Shown here: positions 1-7,321 of the stretch, one piece after another
Layout of the letters: every line of letters begins with the position of its first letter
Position numbering within the stretch: the stretch's first letter is position 1
Made by a program: the position numbers and the translations under genes
The notes under the pieces: model-generated
Database searches by the model: none
Told to the model about the DNA's origin: nothing
Seen by the model: the letters and a program-made list of their open reading frames with translations, nothing else
NCBI GenBank assembly: GCA_000230935.2
Contig: AGIQ01000003.1
Coordinates: forward strand, 864,077 to 928,076
Direction of reading: 5' to 3'
Length of the DNA stretch: 64,000 bases
Source of the DNA: Mycolicibacterium rhodesiae JS60
Lineage (GTDB): Bacteria > Actinomycetota > Actinomycetes > Mycobacteriales > Mycobacteriaceae

Positions 1-435
1 CACCGGATTAATCCCCAACACTTCCATCGCGTCGATCTCTTCACGAATCGTGCGCGACCCCAAATCCGCACACATCGCCGTCGCACCGGCACCGGCCACG
101 ATCAACACCGTCACCAACGGACCCACCTGCGTCACCGCACCAAACGCAGCACCCGCACCCGACAAATCCGCAGCACCCAACTCCCGCAACAAAATATTGA
201 GCGTAAAACTCACCAACACCGTGAACGGAATCGCCACCAACAACGTCGGCGCCAACGACACCCGCGCCACAAACCACGACTGCTCCAAAAACTCCCGCCA
301 CTGAAACGGCTTCCGAAACACAAACCGCACCGCATCAGCCGACATCGCAAACAAACCACCAATAGCCTGCATCGGGCCTGCCGCACTCTTCAGCGATATG
401 CCCGTCGACCACCGATCCGGTCCCTTACCTGCCAT
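1..435 (-). CDS. Mce-associated YrbE permease, N-terminal part (runs off the left edge)
   Basis: About 145 N-terminal residues of a YrbE/MlaE-family integral-membrane permease are visible; the C-terminus lies outside the window. The residues REEIDAMEVLGINPV near the visible end are the conserved cytoplasmic EExDAMxxxGxxP signature of this family, and the preceding hydrophobic stretches fit its first membrane segments. The sequence resembles the 'A' type that opens mycobacterial yrbEA-yrbEB-mceA-F lipid-import operons, so Mce genes should follow to the left. The ATG at 435 overlaps the stop of the upstream thiolase gene (TAA at 427-425), which suggests translational coupling; in-frame ATGs at 372 and 345 are alternatives. 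Codon choice is rich in TTG, GGT and TTT, unlike the neighbouring catabolic genes. Confidence 0.85.
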   Translation of the reverse strand, partial: MAGKGPDRWSTGISLKSAAGPMQAIGGLFAMSADAVRFVFRKPFQWREFLEQSWFVARVSLAPTLLVAIPFTVLVSFTLNILLRELGAADLSGAGAAFGAVTQVGPLVTVLIVAGAGATAMCADLGSRTIREEIDAMEVLGINPV

Positions 436-1606
436 CGGTACCCGGTCCTTCCAGAATCGTCACCGCGGACACTGCCGTCGGCCCACCAATGTTGTGGGCC
501 AGCCCGATTCGGGCACCGTCCACCTGGTTTCTCGCCTCGCCACGGAGTTGTTCGAAAAGCTCCACGCACTGCGCCACTCCGGTGGCACCGGGCGGATGCC
601 CCTTGGCCTTTAGGCCCCCGCTGGGATTCACCGGCAGTGCTCCGCCAACACAAGTCACCTCGGCCTCCATCAATTTGTAGGCCTCCGCAGGTTCGGCGAA
701 GCCGAGATCTTCATAGCTGATCAGCTCGATACCGGTGAAGAAATCGTGAACTTCAGCCACATCGATATCCGCAGGCCCCAAACCTGCCATACTGAACGCT
801 CTTTTGGCCGCCCGAACCGTCGCGGGGAATGTCGCCAAGTCGGCCTTGTGCTGATGCATAACCGAGTCCAAGCCAAGGCCCACTCCCCGGATCCATACCG
901 GCCGGTCGGTATAGCGATCCACCACATCTTCGGACGCGAGTAAAAGCGCTGCGGCACCGTCACTTTGGGGTGCACAGTCGTACACGCCGAACGGTGTCAC
1001 CACCGTCGGAGCGGCGAGCACCTCTTCGAGGGTCACCTCGAAACGCAACCGCGCCTTCGGATTGGACACACCGTGCCGATGGTTCTTCACCGCGACCATC
1101 GCCATGTGCTCACGGGTGGCGGGAGTTTCGTGCAAATAACGCGCAACGTGAAGTGCGAAACCGGCGGGCGCAACCAATCCCAGCGGATAATCCCACGCCA
1201 TATCGCGGGCCATTGCCTCCCACTCCCACAGCAATTGCTTGGAAGCGGTTTCGCGCAGCTTGTCCGCACCCATCACCAGAGCGACGTCGGCCGCACCGGA
1301 AGCAACGCCGTAGAGGGCGTTGCGGACCGCGTCATTGCCGGTGGCACAGGAGTTCTCGATCCGGGTGACCGGCAGGTCTGGCAGGCCGAGCGAATCGGCC
1401 AGGATGCCCGCCGGGAATCCGTCGGGAGTTCCCATGGCGCCGAACCACGCCGCATCGATGTCAGACTTCTTGACGCCCTTGTCAACACGCGCGGCGCACT
1501 CGGCGAATGCCATCGGGAGCAGGTCCTTCATGCCGAGTGCGAAATGCTCCCCGAACGCCGTCATGCCGGCGCCCACTACTGCGACGCGCCTCATGCCGCG
1601 CCCCAT
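425..1606 (-). CDS. SCP2/Ltp-type thiolase (acetyl-CoA acetyltransferase family)
   Basis: A 393-residue thiolase-fold protein of the lipid-transfer-protein (Ltp/SCP2-thiolase) branch. The N-terminal nucleophile motif ENSCATGND places a cysteine near residue 87, a HDFF motif lies near 287, and GHPPGATG near 336 supplies the second catalytic His. The C-terminal cysteine of classical thiolases is replaced by an AHNIGG loop, as is usual in SCP2 thiolases. The likely role is thiolytic or Claisen-type C-C bond chemistry on an acyl-CoA. It overlaps the OB-fold/HMGS-like gene upstream by 16 nt and the YrbE gene downstream by 11 nt. A second in-frame ATG four codons later is an equally possible start. 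Substrate unknown. Confidence 0.88.
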   Translation of the reverse strand: MGRGMRRVAVVGAGMTAFGEHFALGMKDLLPMAFAECAARVDKGVKKSDIDAAWFGAMGTPDGFPAGILADSLGLPDLPVTRIENSCATGNDAVRNALYGVASGAADVALVMGADKLRETASKQLLWEWEAMARDMAWDYPLGLVAPAGFALHVARYLHETPATREHMAMVAVKNHRHGVSNPKARLRFEVTLEEVLAAPTVVTPFGVYDCAPQSDGAAALLLASEDVVDRYTDRPVWIRGVGLGLDSVMHQHKADLATFPATVRAAKRAFSMAGLGPADIDVAEVHDFFTGIELISYEDLGFAEPAEAYKLMEAEVTCVGGALPVNPSGGLKAKGHPPGATGVAQCVELFEQLRGEARNQVDGARIGLAHNIGGPTAVSAVTILEGPGTDGR

Positions 1607-2802
1607 GACCGGACAGACGGTTCGCGCCGGCCTGCGGTCTGATACGGCTCGAACGAATACCCGTAGTCGGGCACACCGGATCTCATCGCTACCCGGCGCA
1701 GTGTGAGCCGTCCGCGATCGCCGATGCGTACCGTGCCCGCTTCGACACCGGTGACCTTCACCAGCGCGCGGACACCGACGTCGTCCAGTTCGACGAGCGC
1801 CAGCGAGTAGGGAGTGCGCAATCCCGGCACCGGAATGTGGACCGTCACTTCGGTGTACACCGTGCCCACCCGGGGCAGCGGCACCATCTCGTAGTCGGTG
1901 GCGAGCCGCCCGTCCTCATCGAGGCGATAGCGGGGCGGAAAGTCCAACTCGTCACTGCCACTGTGGCGGCCGGCCTCCCAGCGCACCTTGGCCTCGAAGG
2001 CCCGCTCGTAGGCAGCCAGCGAGATCGGGATCTCGCGGCCCGCGACCACCTTGGTCTGCGGGCGGGGCCGAGCGGCCGGTTCGCGCCGGTACACCGGGGC
2101 ATCGCCGCCGACCACGGTCACCCCGGACAGGCTGGCCTGCTCGACGGCCACCAGCGGACCGTTGGTGCGCGATTCGGCGAGTGCTGCCAATGCGAACAAC
2201 CCGGCACTGGCCCCCATGGTCGGCAGCGTGGGCGGGTCACCGCCGCACAACTCGGCAGCACGGTCGTGATCGACCCCGGCCAGGGCGACCGGGGTGTCGA
2301 GCCAGGCCGCGGCAAGCGAGGCGACCAGGCCGCGTTCGTGAAGCAATCGGGGGTCGCCGTAGTCGTGGACCGCCCCGCTGGCGTTGCGGGTGCGGACCGG
2401 AAGGCTGCGCGCCACGCGTGCGGCGGTGCGCACAGCCAGCCCGCTCTCCGCGGTCAGGATCGCCGCTGCCCCAGCGGGATCCAGATCGGCTCCGATGACC
2501 AGCGTGCGCGGCCGGGCCGAGCTGACCGCGTCCAGCGTGGCCGGCGCTCCCCCGAGCCGCTCGTCGACCTCGAGTTCGGGATCGAGGCCCAGCCCCGCCA
2601 GGAGCACCGCGGCGTTGCTGCTCTCCAGCAACGGCAGGTCCCGGCTGACCAGCACGACCCGTTCGACGGCACCCCCGTCGGAAAGCGCCGCACGGCCCGC
2701 TTCAACAGCGAGTGTGATCGCGTCCTCGTCATCGCCAGAAATGCGATGTACATCACACCCCCACGAGGGTAGGTAGGTGCCAATAGCGATGAGGTGGGGC
2801 AT
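1591..2802 (-). CDS. HMG-CoA synthase-like / OB-fold (DUF35-type) two-domain protein
   Basis: A 403-residue protein. Residues about 1-240 look like a thiolase-fold HMGS/KAS III-like domain (start MPHLIAIGTYLPSW, internal GADLDPAGAAA). Residues about 265-403 look like an OB-fold domain of the DUF35 type (segment PRVGTVYTEVTVHIPVPG, then VKVTGVEAGTVRIGDRG). The reading frame stays open far upstream, but the ATG at 2802 is the sensible start because it matches the family N-terminus and lies 17 nt after the CoA-transferase stop. Proteins of this design commonly accompany Ltp thiolases, and the following gene is one, so a complex is likely. No zinc-ribbon cysteine pairs are seen in the OB part. 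Confidence 0.8.
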   Translation of the reverse strand: MPHLIAIGTYLPSWGCDVHRISGDDEDAITLAVEAGRAALSDGGAVERVVLVSRDLPLLESSNAAVLLAGLGLDPELEVDERLGGAPATLDAVSSARPRTLVIGADLDPAGAAAILTAESGLAVRTAARVARSLPVRTRNASGAVHDYGDPRLLHERGLVASLAAAWLDTPVALAGVDHDRAAELCGGDPPTLPTMGASAGLFALAALAESRTNGPLVAVEQASLSGVTVVGGDAPVYRREPAARPRPQTKVVAGREIPISLAAYERAFEAKVRWEAGRHSGSDELDFPPRYRLDEDGRLATDYEMVPLPRVGTVYTEVTVHIPVPGLRTPYSLALVELDDVGVRALVKVTGVEAGTVRIGDRGRLTLRRVAMRSGVPDYGYSFEPYQTAGRREPSVRSWGAA

Positions 2803-2819
2803 AGATTCTCCGGCGCGAC

Positions 2820-4025
2820 CTAGGTGACCGCGCCAGCGGTCTTGAGTTCGATGATGCGGTCCCAGTCCAGGCCGAGCTCTTCGAGGATCTCGTCGGTTTG
2901 CTCGGCGAATCCGGGCGCCGGCCCGGTCTGCGGCGCGGCGACGTCGAACTGCACCGGATTGGCGACGAGCTCCAATTCGCCTGCCTGCACGATGTATTCG
3001 TTGGCGCGGATCTGCGCATCCTTGGCCGCCTGCAGGGTGTCCTGCACCGGTGCCCACGGTCCCGCCAGCGTCGAGAACCGCTCGCTCCACTCGAGCAGCG
3101 GCCGCTTGGCCATCGCCTCGCGCAGGATCTCCACTGCTGTCGTGGTGTTCTCCGCGATCGATTCCGCGGTGGCGAACCGGGGATCGTCGGCCAACTCGCC
3201 GAGGTCCATGTGCTGGCACACGTCGGCCCAGAACTTGCCCGGCTGCATCATCACAAACGAGATGTAGCGGTTGTCTGCCGTCTCGTAGAGTCCGACCAGC
3301 GGGTTGATCGGCGAACCGTGCACGCCCGGCGGCGGCTGCACCATGAGCTGCTGAAGGTGTTGGGTCAGCGCCACTGTGTGGCCCATCGCCCACAGTCCAC
3401 TGCCGAGCAGGGACACGTCGACGACGGACGGTTCGCCGGTGCGCTCGCGCTGGAACAAGGCGGCCGCGATACCGCCGGCCAGGTTGGTACCCGAGATGGT
3501 GTCGCCGTAGGCAGGCCCCGGCGGGGCGATCATGCCCTCGATACCCGGCGGCGTGATGGTGGCGGCGGTACCGGCGCGGCACCAGAAGGCGGTCATGTCG
3601 TAGCCGCCCTTCACCGATTCTTCCCCGCGCGGCCCAAGTGCACTGCCGCGCGCATAGATGATCTTCGGGTTGACGGCCCGGATGTCATCGACGTCGATGC
3701 CGAACTTCGTGCGGTGTCCGGGCAGGAAGCTGGTCAGGAACACATCGGCGCGGCGAGCGAGTTCGAGCAGCACCTCTCGCCCCTCGGGCACGGACATGTC
3801 CAGCCCGATGCTGCGCTTACCCCGATTGGCGTGCTCGATGTTCGGGTTGGGATCACCTTCGACCCGCAACGGGCCGGTCTGCCGCAATCCACGTTGGGGG
3901 TCGCCGGTCACTGCGTGCTCGACCTTGATGACGTCGGCGCCCCACTCACCGAGGACCGCGCCGCACGACGGGACAAAGCCGTACATCGCGACCTCGAGGA
4001 CGCGAACCCCTTCCAGTGGCCTCAC
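2820..4025 (-). CDS. CaiB/BaiF family class III CoA-transferase
   Basis: A 401-residue formyl-CoA-transferase-type enzyme that would move CoA between carboxylic acids. The N-terminus (LEGVRVLEVAMYGFVPSCG), the GADVIKVE segment near residues 29-36 and GKRSIGLDM are family hallmarks. The Asp in GGYDMTAFW, near residue 143, is at the position of the catalytic aspartate. The start is GTG at 4025, overlapping the aldehyde dehydrogenase stop as GTGA. It sits between an aldehyde dehydrogenase and a thiolase pair, which suggests that the acid released by the dehydrogenase is converted to its CoA thioester here. Donor and acceptor are unknown. Confidence 0.9.
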   Translation of the reverse strand: MRPLEGVRVLEVAMYGFVPSCGAVLGEWGADVIKVEHAVTGDPQRGLRQTGPLRVEGDPNPNIEHANRGKRSIGLDMSVPEGREVLLELARRADVFLTSFLPGHRTKFGIDVDDIRAVNPKIIYARGSALGPRGEESVKGGYDMTAFWCRAGTAATITPPGIEGMIAPPGPAYGDTISGTNLAGGIAAALFQRERTGEPSVVDVSLLGSGLWAMGHTVALTQHLQQLMVQPPPGVHGSPINPLVGLYETADNRYISFVMMQPGKFWADVCQHMDLGELADDPRFATAESIAENTTTAVEILREAMAKRPLLEWSERFSTLAGPWAPVQDTLQAAKDAQIRANEYIVQAGELELVANPVQFDVAAPQTGPAPGFAEQTDEILEELGLDWDRIIELKTAGAVT

Positions 4026-5524
4026 GACACGACCGCCGCGAGAGTCTTGCGTTCGAGGAATTCCTCCAGGCCCGCCACGCCCATCTCCCGGCCGACACCG
4101 GACTGCTTGTAGCCACCGAAGGGACTGTCTGGGCCGAAGTAGTTGCCGCCGTTGATCCCCATCGTGCCGGTGCGAATCCTGCGGGCGATCGCCAGCGCGC
4201 GGTCATGGCCGCCGAACACTCCCCCGGACAGGCCGTAGATGGAGTTGTTGGCGATCCGGACCGCGTCGTCGTCGTCTTCGTAGGTGAGAACGGCCAGCAC
4301 GGGTCCGAAGATCTCCTCCTGCGCGAGCTCGCTGTCGGGGTCGACGTTGGTGAGCAGAGTCGGCTCGTAGAAGAAACCAGGGCCATCGACCTTCTTGCCG
4401 CCGGTGACGACGGTCGCGCCGGCGGCGACCGCGCGCTTGACCATGCCGTCGACCTTGTCGCGCTGGGTGTCGTTGATCAGCGGCCCCATGTAGGTGGCGG
4501 GGTCGGCCGGGTCGCCGTAGCGGACCATGCCCATGAAGTTCTTCACCAGTTCGACGATCTCGTCGTGGTGCGTGCGGGGCACCAGAAGTCGAGTGGTGAT
4601 CGCGCAGCCCTGACCGGCGTGCGAGCAGATCATGAACGCGGCCATCATGGCGCAGTTGTTGAAGTCGGCGTCGTCGAGCACGATCATCGCGGACTTGCCG
4701 CCGAGCTCCAGGAAGACCTTCTTGATCGTGTCGCTGGCAGCGGCCATGATCTTGCGGCCGGTCGCGGTCGACCCGGTGAACGTCACGACATCCACGTCGG
4801 GACTCGTCGTCAGCGCGGCGCCGACGGCGGGGTCGGTGGAGCTGATCACGTTGATCACGCCGGCCGGGATGTCGGTGTACTTCGCGATCACCTCGCCGAG
4901 CGCCAGGGTGGTCAGCGGGGTGTCCGGAGCGGCCTTGAGGACGACGGTGCAACCCGCGGCCAGCGACGGACCGAGCTTGGCCAGCGCCAGCTGGTTCGGA
5001 TAGTTGTAGGCGATGATGGCGGCCACCACACCGGCGGCTTCCTTCTCCACCCAGCGGTGGTGGCGCTGCCCACGGCTCTCGATCTCGCCGAGGTCCTCGC
5101 TCATCGGATAGGTCTTCAGCAGGTCGGCGTAGTAGCCGACGATCCGGATGGGGTCGTCGAGCTGGGCGCTCTCGGTCAATGCCTTGGTGGCGCCCACTTC
5201 GGCGATCGTCAGTGCACGCAATTCGTCGCTGTGGTCCACCAGCGCGGCGTGCAGCTGCTCGAGGCAGCGGATCCGCAGATCGACGTTGGTCGCCCACTCG
5301 GTGGTGTCGAAGGCGTTGCGGGCCGCGGCGATCGCGCGCTCGGCGTCGGCGACGTGCGCGTTGGGCGCGTAGCCGACCACTTCACCGTTTGCCGGATTGA
5401 TCGACGGATACGTCTGCGCAGCCCCTACGAGCTGGCCGTCGATCAGCATCCGCCGCTCGGACACCTGTCCCCCGGCCGCTTGCTCGCCGCTCGCGATGGT
5501 TGCCGTCGCGTCCTGGGCAGGCAT
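4022..5524 (-). CDS. NAD(P)-dependent aldehyde dehydrogenase
   Basis: A 500-residue ALDH-superfamily enzyme oxidising an aldehyde to a carboxylic acid. The catalytic Cys is in GQGC near residue 307 and the general-base Glu is in LELGGKS near 273. The nucleotide-binding motif FTGSTATG and the C-terminal FGGYKQSGVGRE are also present. The ATG at 5524 follows GGAGG at an 8-nt spacing and is preferred over a TTG two codons upstream. A 15-bp operator-like palindrome lies 20 bp before the start codon. It is the first gene of the minus-strand operon leading to the CoA-transferase, thiolase and Mce permease. A second ALDH of the same family is at 56.4 kb. Confidence 0.93.
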   Translation of the reverse strand: MPAQDATATIASGEQAAGGQVSERRMLIDGQLVGAAQTYPSINPANGEVVGYAPNAHVADAERAIAAARNAFDTTEWATNVDLRIRCLEQLHAALVDHSDELRALTIAEVGATKALTESAQLDDPIRIVGYYADLLKTYPMSEDLGEIESRGQRHHRWVEKEAAGVVAAIIAYNYPNQLALAKLGPSLAAGCTVVLKAAPDTPLTTLALGEVIAKYTDIPAGVINVISSTDPAVGAALTTSPDVDVVTFTGSTATGRKIMAAASDTIKKVFLELGGKSAMIVLDDADFNNCAMMAAFMICSHAGQGCAITTRLLVPRTHHDEIVELVKNFMGMVRYGDPADPATYMGPLINDTQRDKVDGMVKRAVAAGATVVTGGKKVDGPGFFYEPTLLTNVDPDSELAQEEIFGPVLAVLTYEDDDDAVRIANNSIYGLSGGVFGGHDRALAIARRIRTGTMGINGGNYFGPDSPFGGYKQSGVGREMGVAGLEEFLERKTLAAVVS

Positions 5525-5544
5525 CAGCAACTCCTCCGGTCGTG

Positions 5545-5559
5545 GATAACTCGGTTCTC
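5545..5559. promoter_or_regulatory. Operator-like palindrome, ALDH operon
   Basis: GATAAC-TCG-GTTCTC is a member of the recurrent GAGAAT-N3-ATTCTC family in this window. The right half matches 5 of 6 positions and the left half has two changes. It lies just upstream of the minus-strand aldehyde dehydrogenase start. Binding is inferred only from recurrence. Confidence 0.5.
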
Positions 5560-5621
5560 ATCTCCGGCGAATCATACATTCGTCCCATGAGAACTCAAGC
5601 CGCGTTGGAGGAACATTCTGT

Positions 5622-5641
5622 CATCGGACACGCGTCCGATG
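5622..5641. promoter_or_regulatory. Perfect 8-bp inverted repeat, possible TetR-type operator
   Basis: CATCGGAC-ACGC-GTCCGATG is a perfect palindrome with a 4-bp spacer, in the 317-bp gap between the divergent aldehyde dehydrogenase and the SDR remnant. It is unrelated to the GAGAAT-type sites on either side of it, so a second regulator may act here. Apart from these sites the gap holds nothing I recognise. Confidence 0.4.
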
Positions 5642-5712
5642 TGCTGGACTCTGTGGAGCATCTCCGCAGTTAGACAGATTGCGCCGAAGTGTCTTGCGAA
5701 ATGGATCACACC

Positions 5713-5727
5713 GAGAGTAGCGTTCTC
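5713..5727. promoter_or_regulatory. Operator-like palindrome before the SDR remnant/SDR-ferredoxin-P450 genes
   Basis: GAGAGT-AGC-GTTCTC is another copy of the recurrent 6-3-6 palindrome, on the plus-strand side of the divergent intergenic region. It would control transcription through the decayed SDR into the intact SDR, ferredoxin and P450. Confidence 0.5.
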
Positions 5728-5841
5728 ATATCAGAAAGGGAGATTCTTGAGATCCGAGATCCACTGGTTCGGCGACGCTACGGTGGGCGGACGCCGTAGT
5801 GAACGGTGTCGTCTCTTCTCCTACCGCAACGGAGACCGTCC

Positions 5842-6123
5842 GTGAAGACGACATTGGTGACCGGCGGCGGTTCGGGGATCGGTGCGGCCGTGGCGGACCG
5901 GCTTCGCTCCGATGGCTATCACGTGGCAACGATCGACCTGAATCCCTCGGATGCCGATTTCTCTTACGTCGCCGACGTCTCCGACCGCGCGCAGGTCGAC
6001 GCTGCACTCGTCGACTCCTTTTGCCGGTTCACCGACATCAGCTTCAAGGACTGGAAGAAGATCGTCGACATCGACCGGCACGGCGTCTTCCACACCATCC
6101 AGGCCGTACTGCCCGACACCTGA
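5842..6123 (+). pseudogene. Short-chain dehydrogenase remnant (internal deletion and C-terminal truncation)
   Basis: The GTG-started frame opens with an intact Rossmann glycine motif (LVTGGGSGIGAAVADRL) and continues through VADVSDRAQVDAALVDS. It then jumps directly into FCRFTDISFKDWKKI, which in normal SDRs lies after the NNAG strand. Roughly 20-25 residues including NNAG are therefore missing. The frame ends at ...IQAVLPDT-stop, before the catalytic Ser-Tyr-Lys region, giving 93 codons against about 250 for the family. I read this as a decayed SDR. It precedes a complete SDR by 76 bp but belongs to a different SDR subgroup, so it is not a simple duplicate. Confidence 0.75.
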
Positions 6124-6199
6124 GCACACAGCAGTTGAAGGCTTTCAGCACATATCGATAGACGAACCGACATCTAGGCAGTTAGAGAGAGGAACACCT

Positions 6200-7060
6200 G
6201 TGGGACGAGTCCAAGGCAAGGTTGCCTTCATCACCGGCGCCGCACGCGGGCAGGGCCGTAGCCATGCCTTGCGGCTGGCCGAAGAGGGCGCCGACATCAT
6301 CGCTGTCGACTTGTGCAAGGACATCGACACCATCGGTTACAAGATGGCCACCCCCGAGGATCTCGAGGAGACCGCCGAACTGGTCAAGAAGACCGGCCGC
6401 GGCATCGTCACCGCGCAGGCCGATGTGCGCGAGGCCGCCGAACTCAAGTCGGCGCTGGAGCAGGGCCTGGCCGAATTCGGCAAGGTCGACATCGTCGTGG
6501 CGCAGGCCGGCATCGCAGGCATGAAGGGCCAGCCTCCGCTGGAGGCCTGGTGCGACGTCATCAACACCAACCTGATCGGCACCATCAATGCGATCCAGGT
6601 CGCGCTGCCCCACCTGGAGGCGGGCGCCTCGATCATCGCGACCGGCTCCACCGCGGCGCTGATGGACGCCCACCAGAAGGACAACCCGGGCTCGGACCCC
6701 GGCGGCATGTCGTACATGGTCGCCAAGCGGCTGCTGTCTCACTACGTGCACGATCTGGCGACCGAGCTTGCCGTGCGGGGCATTCGGGCCAACGTCGTGC
6801 ACCCGACCAACTGCAACACCGACATGTTGCAGAGTGAGCCGATGTACCGTTCCTTCCGCCCGGACCTCGAACACCCGACCCGTGCGGACGCCGAACCGGT
6901 GTTCGGGATCCAGCAGGCGATGAAGGTCAACTTCGTCGAGCCGTTGGACATCAGCAATGCCGTGCTGTGGCTGGCATCCGAAGAGGCCCGCTACGTCACC
7001 GGTATGCAGCTGCGCGTCGATGCGGGCGGCTACCTCAAGTGGTACGACTACCACGTCTAA
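6200..7060 (+). CDS. Mycofactocin-coupled SDR family oxidoreductase
   Basis: A 286-residue short-chain dehydrogenase. The cofactor motif TGAARGQG (residues 12-19), the RSHALRLAEEGADIIAVDLC segment and the extended loop before the active site are typical of the actinobacterial subfamily coupled to mycofactocin (carveol-dehydrogenase-like). Ser near 150, Tyr 172 and Lys 176 (MSYMVAKR) form the active site. The family keeps NAD tightly bound and passes electrons to the peptide-derived carrier mycofactocin. GTG at 6200 follows a GAGAGAGG ribosome-binding site; reading upstream in frame would merge it with the SDR remnant. It is followed by a ferredoxin and a P450, so an alcohol formed by hydroxylation is a plausible substrate. 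Confidence 0.88.
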   Translation: MGRVQGKVAFITGAARGQGRSHALRLAEEGADIIAVDLCKDIDTIGYKMATPEDLEETAELVKKTGRGIVTAQADVREAAELKSALEQGLAEFGKVDIVVAQAGIAGMKGQPPLEAWCDVINTNLIGTINAIQVALPHLEAGASIIATGSTAALMDAHQKDNPGSDPGGMSYMVAKRLLSHYVHDLATELAVRGIRANVVHPTNCNTDMLQSEPMYRSFRPDLEHPTRADAEPVFGIQQAMKVNFVEPLDISNAVLWLASEEARYVTGMQLRVDAGGYLKWYDYHV

Positions 7061-7094
7061 GTCCGACGAGTAATCCGTACACGAAAGGGAAACT

Positions 7095-7292
7095 GTGAAG
7101 GTCCGGGTTGACCAGGAGCGGTGTCAGGGGCACACGCTGTGCGCCATGATCGCTCCAGATATGTTCCAGCTCAGCGATATCGACGGCAGCTCGTCGGCCG
7201 TCACCGAAGTGGTCCCACCCGACCAGGTCGAGCTCGTTCGCGAGGCCGCGCATTCCTGTCCCGAGCAGGCAATCCTCATCGACGAGGACTGA
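7095..7292 (+). CDS. [3Fe-4S] ferredoxin of the P450-partner type
   Basis: A 65-residue ferredoxin with CQGHTLC (Cys10, Cys16) and a third Cys near residue 55 in HSCPEQAI. His13 occupies the place of the fourth cysteine, which is the usual signature of mycobacterial three-iron ferredoxins that reduce P450s. GTG start after GAAAGGGAAA. It sits 29 bp before a P450 and is most likely its electron donor. Confidence 0.93.
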   Translation: MKVRVDQERCQGHTLCAMIAPDMFQLSDIDGSSSAVTEVVPPDQVELVREAAHSCPEQAILIDED

Positions 7293-7321
7293 GACCATGA
7301 ACTATCAAGGGAGACAATGCC

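Noticed and set aside
5589..5603. GAGAAC-TCA-AGCCGC as a further operator copy
   Set aside because: Only the left half matches; counted as a half-site at best.
5951..6199. N-terminal extension of the mycofactocin-type SDR in the same frame
   Set aside because: It is the out-of-frame image of the SDR remnant; the GTG at 6200 has a ribosome-binding site and gives the family N-terminus.
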